From the NCBI RefSeq assembly GCF_002278035.1, contig NZ_CP022604.1, forward strand, positions 1,054,001-1,118,000: a stretch of 64,000 bases of DNA, read 5' to 3'. Source of the stretch: Ochrobactrum quorumnocens. Its GTDB lineage: Bacteria > Pseudomonadota > Alphaproteobacteria > Rhizobiales > Rhizobiaceae. The notes under the pieces were generated by a model. The model was not told where the DNA came from. It did not search any database and saw only the letters and a program-made list of their open reading frames with translations. The translations under genes were made by a program, and so were the position numbers. Positions 28,701 through 36,877 of this stretch are shown in pieces. How positions within the stretch are numbered: position 1 is the stretch's first letter; each line of letters starts with the position of its first letter.

Positions 28701-30755
28701 AGCAAGCATTGCTTGATTTCCAGCAATGACGCTGTGCAAGGAAGCAGCGCGTTCGTCCAGCGAGCGGGCGTGATCAGCAAAGGTGGCATCAAGGCGCGAG
28801 GCGTTGTTAGCCATCTCTTCCTGCAGAATGCTGGTTCTGTCAGCAAGGATTGCTGCATGCTGTTCGGCGGCAGAATTGAGAGCCGAAGAGCTGTTGTTGA
28901 TTGCGTTTTCGATGTCGGTTGTGCGTGCAGAGAGCGTATCGGCATGACCACGGATGACCGCGGAAACGCGCTCTGTTTCACCTTCAAGCGAAGAAGCCAG
29001 AATATCGCGGCTTTCAGCGAGCTTGCCTGCGAAGGACGAAGCCTTCTCATTGAGAATATTGCCCACGCTTTCGCTGATCGAAGTCAGATCATCGCTGATC
29101 TTGGTCTTCGTTTCATCGATCATGGTGCTGAAGGCAGTACGGCCACCGGAGAAGGTTTCTGCAATCTCACGGGTGCGAGCAATGAGGTTTTCATTGATCT
29201 GGCGCGAACGGGTTTCGAGAGCTGCATTCAGCTTTTCGGTGCTGCTGTCGAGCGCATGAGCGCGTGTTTCGAACTCGGTCAGCAGCGAACGGCCACGCTC
29301 ATTGAGCGTCGTGTCGAGCTGCGTCAGACGTGCATCGAATTCGCTGACCATCGACTGGGTAGCACCGCCGAGCAGGGTAGCAATGCCAGCGGTACGCTCA
29401 TCGAGAGCAGAGCTTACACGTTCCGAAATGTCACGTGACTGCTGATCGAGCGTTGCGATACGGGTGTCGAGTTCGTTTGCAAAAGCTTCACCTGAAGTGG
29501 TGATGCGTGTCGCAATATCACCGGTACGCTTTTCAATCGCCTCAGCAATTGCGCCACCGCTTTCATTGATGCTGCCGATGAGACGTTCACCAGAATCACC
29601 GAGAAGCGAGCTAAGCTGCTCAGAGGCCGAGACAACATTGTCGCGTATGATATTGGCTGCACTCGACAATTCTTCTTTCAGCTGCTCATGAGCACCTGTG
29701 ATCGAAGAACGAACGCGCTCAGCATGGCTGACTACGGCTTCGCGCTCATTGCCAAGATCGCTGACGAGCGAACGGATACGGACTTCGTTGTCGCTGTATG
29801 CACGTTCAAGCTGATTAACCTCGGACTGAACAAGCGTCTCAAGTTCAACAGCGCGTGCGAGTGTGCGCTCGATCCCTTCGTTCATCGCAGCAACTTCACG
29901 GCGAACAGCCTGGCTCAGTGTGGATACACGATCACCAGCAGCGGCTTCTGGCTGCAGAAGCTTAAGAGCTGCTTCCGACATGCTGCGCGCTGCGACATGC
30001 ATCTCCTGCGCACGGCGGACCAGATGTGCAAATCCCCAGAACATAACGATAGGCAATACTGTGCCAGCAGTTACGCCAATACCGGCGGGGGATGTGAAGA
30101 AATCTTTGGTTGCCTGAAAGCTGGAGAAGACATCAGGGCTGATTGCCTTGCTAATCGCAACGCCACCTGCGGCCCAGAGCACGCTCATGGCCGTCGTTGT
30201 CCAATAGAGCTTGGAAGAACGTTCGGTTACACGGCGCGGTGCGGCGGCAACAGCTCTGCCGTTGCGGGAATCATCATTGGCAGGCGTGAGGGCAGCCGCA
30301 GGCGTGGCGGCTACGACCGCTGGAGATGGCGTTACAGGCTTTGGCGCGGCTTCCTGAACTGCTGGCTTGGCTTTGTTGGCTGGCTTCGGCGCAACGTTAG
30401 CAGCTTCAGGCGAGGCGGATGGGAATGCAGCATTGACAACTGGAGGCACGGGCGGTGCAGCAGGGCTTGCAATGACGGAAACGGTAGCAATCGTTTCGGC
30501 CTTTGCCGTTCCTTCTGTCGTAATGTCTACGGGAGAGACTTTCGCAGCATCGACCACTTTCGTGTTCTGCTCTGCAACCAATTCTTCGGCCGCACGCGAA
30601 ATCTGCTCTTCCAGGTCATCGACTGAAAATTCTTCGCCAATCGCACTCAGGTCCATATCAATGTCGAAATCGTCACCGAAATCGATATCGAGTGCCTGTT
30701 CAAGTGCCTGTTCGACCTCATGGTCGAGCTTTTGCGCCTTGGATTTAGAAGCCAT
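25716..30755 (-). CDS. Giant coiled-coil membrane protein, growth pole ring (GPR/RgsE)-like
   Basis: A 1679-residue protein. Residues 1-60 are acidic (IDFGDDFDIDMDLSAIGEE) and 80-170 are rich in Ala and Pro. Two hydrophobic segments follow at about 183-203 and 225-246, then a very long alpha-helical, Ala/Glu/Arg-rich region from about 255 to 1470. A Pro/Ala-rich linker (about 1475-1570) leads to a conserved-looking C-terminal domain of about 110 residues (SVELWDRYRRGERNVFTRRL). Within the helical region three near-identical 62-residue repeats start at ETLAGHSEAF. This architecture matches the apolipoprotein-like GPR of Agrobacterium and RgsE of Sinorhizobium, which form a ring at the growing pole and are needed for unipolar growth. 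Function is inferred from architecture and taxon. It is monocistronic. Confidence 0.8.
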   Translation of the reverse strand: MASKSKAQKLDHEVEQALEQALDIDFGDDFDIDMDLSAIGEEFSVDDLEEQISRAAEELVAEQNTKVVDAAKVSPVDITTEGTAKAETIATVSVIASPAAPPVPPVVNAAFPSASPEAANVAPKPANKAKPAVQEAAPKPVTPSPAVVAATPAAALTPANDDSRNGRAVAAAPRRVTERSSKLYWTTTAMSVLWAAGGVAISKAISPDVFSSFQATKDFFTSPAGIGVTAGTVLPIVMFWGFAHLVRRAQEMHVAARSMSEAALKLLQPEAAAGDRVSTLSQAVRREVAAMNEGIERTLARAVELETLVQSEVNQLERAYSDNEVRIRSLVSDLGNEREAVVSHAERVRSSITGAHEQLKEELSSAANIIRDNVVSASEQLSSLLGDSGERLIGSINESGGAIAEAIEKRTGDIATRITTSGEAFANELDTRIATLDQQSRDISERVSSALDERTAGIATLLGGATQSMVSEFDARLTQLDTTLNERGRSLLTEFETRAHALDSSTEKLNAALETRSRQINENLIARTREIAETFSGGRTAFSTMIDETKTKISDDLTSISESVGNILNEKASSFAGKLAESRDILASSLEGETERVSAVIRGHADTLSARTTDIENAINNSSSALNSAAEQHAAILADRTSILQEEMANNASRLDATFADHARSLDERAASLHSVIAGNQAMLAQLMDERTTALRDNFNENREVLARTFDERVNTLTALIADNQQELARVFDERSQAISDTIGASRDAFEATFTDHVQRVEERTSGLRSVLNDHNNALAHILDGHEQTIEGRTAAIRETLTDSTASLSQTLQDHGDILSQRTANLHNAIENSSDVITRAFEGQTGIIEERTQTMEKALTIGVDNVRRALEQSAGVVAGSLREKITEAASILSAEAAKAGESLDGFGQSFSADLTTNLAATEERLGERANAIASRLAQIESSIADTASKTSETLAGHSEAFAASVADNLAGTEARLNERASAIAGGLEAIESRLTGELSAIEARIAYTATKTGETLAGHSEAFSASVVDNLAGTEARLAERASAIAGGLEAIENRLTGELSAIEARIADTATKTSETLAGHSEAFSSSVTENLSGTEARLAERADAIATRLGDIGSRITMELGSVEARIAQVTDTTAVTLEERTRELNAVLAARSQEITQILNDTAEPLVQRLADSGRGLAEQLEEATHAATDRLRAENAALVNALANRTAETIAAVQQAKTGLSENVSELIDRLAASNGELGKLIDAAARNLTNIDGRLVETTSSFVENANRAAQMFQASTGLIDNNIGTLRALSDGTLSQIADIAERFEEHGKVLSTASDMINSAQNGLAGTLEDRHLALDKLASGLVEKSEGIEKLMQSFETVVASAFQRAEGQTRSSAEKMRESVAEIVEQASQRFSAATDDIRRTATEIRSELDTTRGELKRGVLDMPAEAKETTSAMRKAVGEQINALKELAEIVNKSGRLVDVGESRADRPVSRPVQTQRAAPTPVQAPAAAPRPQTPAQAEVAVRARPAEAPKATQPTQSAEKPRGWVSDLLARASREDEVAAPSQAQPTQAPRSPSHVVESLNSLSVDIARAIDHEASVELWDRYRRGERNVFTRRLYTLKGQQTFDDIKRKYQTDGEFRRAVDRYMDDFQRLLEDVARNDRDNMVTQTYLTSDTGKVYTMLAHASGRLR
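27330..27970 (-). repeat. Tandem 186-bp coding repeats inside the GPR-like gene
   Basis: The equivalent positions 27511, 27697 and 27883 are exactly 186 bp apart, and the encoded 62-residue units are nearly identical in sequence. A fourth, shorter and more divergent unit lies upstream in the protein (SADLTTNLAATEERLGERAN). The period preserves the reading frame. Confidence 0.9.
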
Positions 30756-31654
<899 letters not shown>

Positions 31655-31691
31655 TATTTTAAAGTAGAGTGATGACATGTAAGGAGCGTCG

Positions 31692-32303
31692 ATGGTAGCC
31701 GAACGTCAGTCTGACATCGCAATCATCGGCGCCGGACCTGTCGCCCTTTTCTCTGTCTTCCAGCTCGGGTTGTTCGGTTTCAAATGTCGGCTGTTTGATT
31801 CCATGAGCCGGGCGGGTGGTCAGTGCACAGCACTTTATGCTGACAAGCCCATCTTTGATATTCCGGCTTTCCCTGAAATTATGAGTGGCGAGTTGGTTGA
31901 TCGTCTGCTTAAGCAGATCGAGCCCTATCATCCTGACTTTGAATTTAGTCAGCTGATCTCAGACATCACCGCTGGTGAGCAGGGCGTTCAGCTTACGACC
32001 GCCACTGGCGTCACCTTCAGTGCCAAAGCCCTGGTAATCGCTTCAGGGCTCGGCGCTTTGACATCTGCTGGTCAGATCGTGCGCCGCGATCCATTGGCTG
32101 CGACTGGCGCTATGGCTTCTGTTGAGCGGTTTGGAAACGCAATCGTCGTCAGTTCCGAGACGTTTCGCACATCGCAACGGAAAATTTACGCTATTGGAGA
32201 CGTTTGTCATTATCCGGGAAAGCTGAAACTCATACTTTCCGGTTTTCACGAGGCTGCCCTGATGACCCAGGCCATCAGGCGCGAATTGCAGCAAGCCAGA
32301 TAA
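31692..32303 (+). CDS. FAD protein related to type 2 ferredoxin-NADP reductase, lacking the NADPH domain
   Basis: A 203-residue protein with a very good ribosome-binding site (AAGGAG, 5 nt before the ATG). The N-terminus has the FAD Rossmann motif IAIIGAGPVALF (9-20) and AGGQCTALY (41-49), as in YumC/TrxR-type reductases. The C-terminus has the matching FAD motif IYAIGDVCHYPGKLKL (165-180) and SGFHEAALMTQAI. Between about 122 and 150, where full-length enzymes of about 340 residues carry a 120-130-residue NADPH-binding Rossmann domain with GGGDSA, only a short linker exists. The frame is intact with no sign of a frameshift. It follows the ferredoxin gene on the same strand. Catalysis with NADPH seems unlikely; the electron donor is unknown. 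Confidence 0.82.
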   Translation: MVAERQSDIAIIGAGPVALFSVFQLGLFGFKCRLFDSMSRAGGQCTALYADKPIFDIPAFPEIMSGELVDRLLKQIEPYHPDFEFSQLISDITAGEQGVQLTTATGVTFSAKALVIASGLGALTSAGQIVRRDPLAATGAMASVERFGNAIVVSSETFRTSQRKIYAIGDVCHYPGKLKLILSGFHEAALMTQAIRRELQQAR

Positions 32304-32313
32304 GCTTCAGATT

Positions 32314-32928
32314 CTACTGGACCATTTTTTCGAGTTTATAGGTCAGCAGGCGTTCAAAGCGACGTTCAAAATTGATCGTTTCGACGCGGTCGAACCGTTC
32401 TTGCGCCTTATCATGCGCCGCCATCAGGCGTTCCGTCACTTTATCAATGTCCGCACGCAAGGTTGCGCAATCTGTACGACTACGCAATGAGCGTATCTGA
32501 CGTTCCATATCACTGGCGTGACTACGGGCAATCACGATATGGCTTTCTTCGTGGCGTCGGATATCCTGATACAACGTATCCCAGATCAGTGCGAGCTCAG
32601 GAGAGGCTTTTCGGCGTTGCTTCCAGCGTGGCAACATGACCTTTGCATGGACATTCACATAAACGCCCTGAACTTTGCACGCGCGATCACCGGAAGCCCG
32701 ACCATAACGCACCTTGGCGTCGAAGCGGATTTCAGCTGCACCTGGATGATGCTGACCAGTTTTCTTGAGAAACGGGCCGCTGCGTGACAATGCCTTGTCG
32801 AGATCCTCGGCAGTCTTTCCGTTGACATTGTAATAGCTGAACGTTCGGAAAATGGATGCGGCTTCAGCATGCGGGGCAACAACAGCAAGCGCTAACCCCA
32901 GAGCCAGAACCCGTTTTTTCAAAGACAT
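32314..32928 (-). CDS. Exported DUF922 (predicted Zn-dependent protease) protein
   Basis: A 204-residue protein with a signal peptide (MSLKKRVLALGLALAVVAPHAEA, cleavage near residue 23). The central HEESHIVIA stretch near 132 is the HExxH zinc motif of DUF922 proteins; the preceding IWDTLYQDIRRHEESH and the paired Cys residues (RACKVQ, RTDCATL) fit the family. It is predicted periplasmic; peptidase activity is inferred from the motif only. The ATG at 32928 has GAGG about 9 nt upstream, so I prefer it to the ATG at 32946. It is convergent with the FAD protein gene, with 10 bp between them. Confidence 0.85.
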   Translation of the reverse strand: MSLKKRVLALGLALAVVAPHAEAASIFRTFSYYNVNGKTAEDLDKALSRSGPFLKKTGQHHPGAAEIRFDAKVRYGRASGDRACKVQGVYVNVHAKVMLPRWKQRRKASPELALIWDTLYQDIRRHEESHIVIARSHASDMERQIRSLRSRTDCATLRADIDKVTERLMAAHDKAQERFDRVETINFERRFERLLTYKLEKMVQ

Positions 32929-33052
32929 GTTCCGGCACCTCTTCATAAAACCAGAAAGAAACTCGTAAATTCATTGATGAGCAACATGGCATGCAATCGT
33001 CAAGAGAACTATAACGCCCCTCACAAAATGACATAATGCCTGTTTGGCTGCA

Positions 33053-33165
33053 TTAAAGCATTTCCAGCAAAAGCGGGAACCGGTTTTGCGTATGGAATGG
33101 AAATGCTTAAAAATAAACAGTTAGAGCGGTTCCAACGATTCAATTTTAACTCGAACCGCTCTAAG
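33053..33165 (+). repeat. Mosaic intergenic repeat (GCATTTCC left arm plus right arm)
   Basis: The most complete copy of this subtype: AAAGCATTTCCAGCAAAAGC, GGTTTTGCGT and GGAAATGC form the left palindrome, and AGAGCGGTTCC/GAACCGCTCT the right hairpin. It lies upstream of folP. Confidence 0.88.
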
Positions 33166-33195
33166 TTCTAAAAAAGACAATTGGAATATCCGTCA

Positions 33196-34038
33196 ATGAT
33201 GAAACAATGGCAACTTGCCCATGGTCGTAACCTCCAATTGGGCGCAAAATCTGTCATTATGGGTATTCTCAACGTTACACCGGATTCCTTTTCCGATGGC
33301 GGTCGCCATAACGATCTCGATAAAGCCTTAGCGGTTGCCGAAACAATGCTTGCAGATGGGGCAACGATTATCGATGTTGGTGGTGAATCGACACGGCCGG
33401 GCAGCGCTGCAGTTGATGCTGAAACTGAGGCAGCGCGCGTTGTGCCGGTTATTCAAGCGATTACCCAGCGTTTAGGCTGCATCGTTTCAATTGATACTTA
33501 TCGCGCCTCAACCGCACGACGTGCAGTGGAAGCGGGCGCGCATATCGTCAATGACGTGTGGGGGCTGCAACGTGAACCTGAAATTGCAGAAATTGCGAAA
33601 GAGACAGGCGCGGGACTGGTCATCATGCACACCAGTCGCGATAGAAACACCGATCCTGACGTAATTGCCGATCAATTTGCATTTTTAGATGTATCGCTCG
33701 AGATCGCGGGCAGGGCAGGCATTGAAGCCTCTCGTATCGTTCTTGATCCGGGTTTTGGTTTCGGCAAAGACAAGGACGAAGACATTGCGCTGATGGCACG
33801 CATGGAGGAATTGCAACGGTTCGGCTATCCTTTGCTTGTCGGCACCTCGCGCAAGCGCTTCATCGGTGCAATTACTGAACAGGCCGATCCCATGATGCGC
33901 GACGTTGGAACTGCTGCAACGTCAGTTGCAATGCGTTTGGCGGGAGCCGACATCTTCCGTGTTCACAATGTCGCTTTTAATAGGGACGCACTTGCAGTTG
34001 CCGATGCTATCCTGCAAAGCAAAGCAAATTCAAAATAG
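33196..34038 (+). CDS. folP: Dihydropteroate synthase
   Basis: Joins p-aminobenzoate to dihydropterin pyrophosphate; the sulfonamide target. From the ATG at 33196 the product has about 280 residues. Signature motifs are IMGILNVTPDSFSDGG near 22-37, DVGGESTRPG near 62-71, SIDTYRA near 100, NDVWG near 122 and VGTSRKRFIG near 220. The start at 33196 or the adjacent ATG at 33199 is more plausible than the TTG at 33181. It heads a folP-folB-folK operon; the folB gap is 5 bp. The repeat at 33053-33165 lies directly upstream, so the promoter is within or beyond it. Confidence 0.96.
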   Translation: MMKQWQLAHGRNLQLGAKSVIMGILNVTPDSFSDGGRHNDLDKALAVAETMLADGATIIDVGGESTRPGSAAVDAETEAARVVPVIQAITQRLGCIVSIDTYRASTARRAVEAGAHIVNDVWGLQREPEIAEIAKETGAGLVIMHTSRDRNTDPDVIADQFAFLDVSLEIAGRAGIEASRIVLDPGFGFGKDKDEDIALMARMEELQRFGYPLLVGTSRKRFIGAITEQADPMMRDVGTAATSVAMRLAGADIFRVHNVAFNRDALAVADAILQSKANSK

Positions 34039-34043
34039 GAAAC

Positions 34044-34409
34044 ATGGCCGTGTACACCATCCGTATCATGAATTGCGCGTTCTTCGCGCACCACGGCGTC
34101 TTTGACGAGGAACATAAACTCGGCCAGCGTTTCTATGTCGATGCGATACTGGACGTCGATCCCGGCGCCTCGCTGGACAATGACGATATTGAAGGCACAG
34201 TCCATTACGGGATCGCTTTTACTGTCATTCAAGACATCATCACCGGTCGTCAGCGTTATCTCATCGAAACGCTTGCACTTGATGTCGGTAAGGCACTGGT
34301 CGCGCGTTTTCCTCAGATCAAGCGCGCTGAAATCACTGTTCGCAAGCCGAATGCCCCGGTTCCGGGCGTTCTGGACCATGTGGAAGTAACAGTGGTTTAT
34401 CCGCGCTGA
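34044..34409 (+). CDS. folB: Dihydroneopterin aldolase
   Basis: Converts dihydroneopterin to 6-hydroxymethyl-dihydropterin and glycolaldehyde. The 121-residue length is normal. Motifs are FFAHHGVFDEEHKLGQRF near 14-31 (catalytic Glu), VHYGIAFTVIQD near 53 and LIETLALDVGKAL near 73 with the conserved Glu. The stop TGA overlaps the folK ATG by one base (TGATG), indicating translational coupling. Confidence 0.96.
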   Translation: MAVYTIRIMNCAFFAHHGVFDEEHKLGQRFYVDAILDVDPGASLDNDDIEGTVHYGIAFTVIQDIITGRQRYLIETLALDVGKALVARFPQIKRAEITVRKPNAPVPGVLDHVEVTVVYPR

Positions 34410-34960
34410 TGAGTAATGCCGTTATCTATCACGCTTGGCCCTATCGCGCTTGGATTGGACTAGGCGGTAACATCGATGATCCAGTCGCTTCCATGGCCAA
34501 GGCGTTGAAACTGCTTGAAGCTCGTGCAGACACGAAGGTCGTCGCTGTTTCAAATGTCTATCGCACGCCGCCATGGGGTAAGACCGATCAAGCCTGGTTT
34601 CACAATGCCTGCGCAGAGATCGAAACCGCACTTGAACCATTAAAGCTTATTGAGACATGTCTCGACGTTGAACGTTCGCTTAAACGGGTACGGTTAGAGC
34701 GTTGGGGACCACGCATTATCGACATTGATATTCTTGCTATGGAAAAGTCAGGTGAGGCGGTCATCATGAATGAACCGGCGCTTGAGTTACCGCATCCGCG
34801 CATTCAGGAACGTGCATTCGTGCTCGTACCGCTTAACGATATTGCGCCAACGCTTAAGATTGCAGGCAAAAGCGTTTCTGAGTGGGAATTGGCGTGCGCC
34901 TGCTCTGAAATAGAAAAAGCCCGCACTGATGCGGGCTGGTGGCTTGAATACATAGACTAA
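34409..34960 (+). CDS. folK: 2-amino-4-hydroxy-6-hydroxymethyldihydropteridine pyrophosphokinase
   Basis: Transfers pyrophosphate from ATP to the pterin, giving the FolP substrate. The 183-residue product starts with YRAWIGLGGNIDDPVASM, the family N-terminus. Further motifs are VSNVYRTPPWG near 48-58, RWGPRIIDIDILAM near 93 (metal-binding D-x-D) and LPHPRIQERAFVLVPLNDI near 125. It is the last gene of the fol operon; its TAA stop is part of the stem of the bidirectional terminator at 34957-34979. Confidence 0.96.
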   Translation: MSNAVIYHAWPYRAWIGLGGNIDDPVASMAKALKLLEARADTKVVAVSNVYRTPPWGKTDQAWFHNACAEIETALEPLKLIETCLDVERSLKRVRLERWGPRIIDIDILAMEKSGEAVIMNEPALELPHPRIQERAFVLVPLNDIAPTLKIAGKSVSEWELACACSEIEKARTDAGWWLEYID

Positions 34961-34979
34961 CCGGGGCCGGTTAGTTTTT
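34957..34979. terminator. Bidirectional terminator between folK and a convergent gene
   Basis: CTAACCGG-GG-CCGGTTAG is a near-perfect palindrome followed by TTTTT. Its left arm contains the TAA stop of folK and its right arm contains, on the minus strand, the TAA stop of the gene at 34971-35504. Confidence 0.85.
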
Positions 34980-35504
34980 GGCAATACTGCCAACAGCGAT
35001 GTTATCGATGCGCTTGAGGCTCATCCCGATCACTGGAACCAATTCCTTGTCAACGCGAACCGAAACCGTGACGTTCATGGTGTTTTTGTCGGCAACGCGC
35101 GCGAGCATTGCACCATTCAGTTCCTTGCGGTTTAAGCCAAGAACCACTTTGTTTCCCGTCACGGAACCTGACGTTACATTCAGGCCCTTGCCTTCTGCGC
35201 CGTCATTAAACTTCCCGGAATAGCTGGTGCCAACGCGCGTGACCGTCGCCTTCATAGGCTGAGAGAAAACACCCACCCGGCAGGAGCCATCCAACGTCAT
35301 ACCGACTGCGTCGTTAGGCGTTGTGCCTGCCAGCGAGCATACAAACTTGGTGCCCTTGTATTTTCCGGCGACAATTTCACCCGGACCGGACCATTGGCCC
35401 TCAATCGTCTGGAAAAACTGTTCATCCTTATCTGCGGCCAGAGCTGGCGCAGCAAAAAACGATGCGGGCAGTAGCGTGAGGCATGCAGCGATGTAGTTTT
35501 TCAT
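34971..35504 (-). CDS. Exported protein of unknown function
   Basis: A 177-residue product with a typical signal peptide (MKNYIAACLTLLPASFFAAPALA, cleavage near residue 23). The mature part is about 154 residues, rich in Gly, Thr, Val and Lys, with two Cys (KFVCSLAG, DGSCRVGVF) that could form a disulfide. Alternating hydrophobic and polar residues suggest a beta-barrel or lipocalin-like fold, but I recognise no named family. It is convergent with folK and shares the terminator whose stem contains its stop codon. Confidence 0.8.
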   Translation of the reverse strand: MKNYIAACLTLLPASFFAAPALAADKDEQFFQTIEGQWSGPGEIVAGKYKGTKFVCSLAGTTPNDAVGMTLDGSCRVGVFSQPMKATVTRVGTSYSGKFNDGAEGKGLNVTSGSVTGNKVVLGLNRKELNGAMLARVADKNTMNVTVSVRVDKELVPVIGMSLKRIDNIAVGSIAKN

Positions 35505-35785
35505 ATTCAGCTCTGTCCCGGAATCTCGACCCTAAGGCACCATTCCAATAATTTATCTGTAAACACTCCGCAACCGAATGTCCCACAATCGGGCATCAGT
35601 GCATTTCTACGGCGCAAGGATCACAGATTCGAGCACCCGATACATCTATCTTATATTCGTTGCGAATGGTTAATGCTTCGTTGTCACGACTGTTAAAGTC
35701 AACGAGATTTCCGGGAATGTGTGACATTGAATTGTGTAAAAGTGCGCCTAGTCCGAATACAGCTTCATCTTTTTCGGGAAGAGCA
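35505..35785. other. Intergenic region without a recognised gene
   Basis: About 280 bp between the exported protein gene and the ycjF-like gene. Long frames here are antisense continuations of the neighbouring gene and have no family similarity. It holds the promoter of the minus-strand exported protein gene. No clear hairpin with a T tract is seen. Confidence 0.5.
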
Positions 35786-36877
35786 TTAATCCCTATTTTT
35801 CGGCTTCACGCCTTTGTCGCCGGTTATGCGCGCAATGTCGCCGATAAAGTCCCCAACACCGGGGCGTTTTTCCGAATTGAACGGAAAGGGCCGCACGACA
35901 TCCATCGCTGCGATACCGATACGGGCAGTCATCAATCCATTGACGACACCTTCACCGAGTTTCGCAGAAAGGCGCGATGCCAATCCGTGACCGATGAGCT
36001 GCTGAATGACGCTATCACCCATCGCGAGGGTCCCAGTCACGGCCAGATGCGCCACGACCCGACGTGCAAGTTTGAGAAACCCCAAGGTACCCGGACGTCC
36101 ACCGTAAAGCTGTGACAGCCGCCGGATCAGTCGGGCGGATTCAAAAATCACATAGCCAATATCGACGAGCGCGCGTGGACTGATCGCGGTGACGATTGAA
36201 ACGCGTTTTGATGCATTGAGGATTAGTGCGCGTGCTTCTCGGTCTAGAGGGCGCAGTATTTCTGTCTCAGCAAGGCGGATGAGATTGCGGCCATCAATGA
36301 TTTCATCGGTCAGACCGTCAAGCATCTGTCGTCCACGCGCAGTTTCAGGCAGGCCTGCCGCAATTGTGCGCAGCGCGTCAACAGCTTTACGGGCTGCGGC
36401 CATATCATCACGCTCCGCCGCATCTGCGGCATCCTTGCGCAGATGTTGCACTGATGCCAGTCGCCTTAAAGCCAATAATTCACGCACGATAATTGCAACG
36501 AAAGAAGCAAGCGCGATCATTGCGACGCCTAGCGCCGTCCAGCCAAGCCAGTCAGCGCGCATGAAAAGCGCCTGAATAAGGTCTTCGGTCCAAATGCCAA
36601 TGGCAAATGAAACCAATATACCCAGAGCACCCAACAAGATCTTGCTCAAAGACCAGCGTCGTCGAGGCGGCGCTTCAAATGACGGGTCCAAAACTTCCAG
36701 TTCAGCGGCTTCTTCATCGCTCAAGGCAAAGACATCGATCTCTGGAACGACTTTGTCCAGATCCGTGACGGCACGCGGACGACGCGGTGCTTCTTGCATC
36801 GCTTCGGAAATTGAAACCGTCTCAGTTGGCTTTTTGACGGTAAAGGCTGCGGGTTTGCGTGGAGGCTGCTCGCTCAT
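35786..36877 (-). CDS. YcjF-like (TIGR01620/DUF697) inner-membrane protein
   Basis: A 363-residue protein. The N-terminal 75 residues are charged and proline-rich. Two transmembrane segments at about 80-100 and 113-135 follow, then a long cytoplasmic or amphipathic region containing KLGEGVVNGLMTARIGIAAM and DVVRPFPF, typical of the DUF697 family. In E. coli YcjF is encoded with YcjX in the Psp stress regulon. Here the start overlaps the end of ycjX by four bases, keeping the pair. No pspF or pspABC is seen in this window. The precise function is unknown. Confidence 0.88.
   Translation of the reverse strand: MSEQPPRKPAAFTVKKPTETVSISEAMQEAPRRPRAVTDLDKVVPEIDVFALSDEEAAELEVLDPSFEAPPRRRWSLSKILLGALGILVSFAIGIWTEDLIQALFMRADWLGWTALGVAMIALASFVAIIVRELLALRRLASVQHLRKDAADAAERDDMAAARKAVDALRTIAAGLPETARGRQMLDGLTDEIIDGRNLIRLAETEILRPLDREARALILNASKRVSIVTAISPRALVDIGYVIFESARLIRRLSQLYGGRPGTLGFLKLARRVVAHLAVTGTLAMGDSVIQQLIGHGLASRLSAKLGEGVVNGLMTARIGIAAMDVVRPFPFNSEKRPGVGDFIGDIARITGDKGVKPKNRD

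Noticed and set aside
26175..30626. Several long plus-strand frames, including 410 and 312 residues, opposite the giant gene
   Set aside because: Their Cys/Arg/Phe-rich sequences mirror the repetitive coding strand; they are shadows of its low-complexity codon pattern.
31692..32303. Pseudogene or frameshifted ferredoxin reductase
   Set aside because: The frame is continuous from a strong start to a normal C-terminus, and no NADPH-domain remnant is seen in other frames nearby.
35660..36115. Plus-strand 151-residue frame before and across the ycjF-like gene
   Set aside because: Most of it is antisense to the C-terminal part of the ycjF-like gene, and it lacks a plausible start and any domain.
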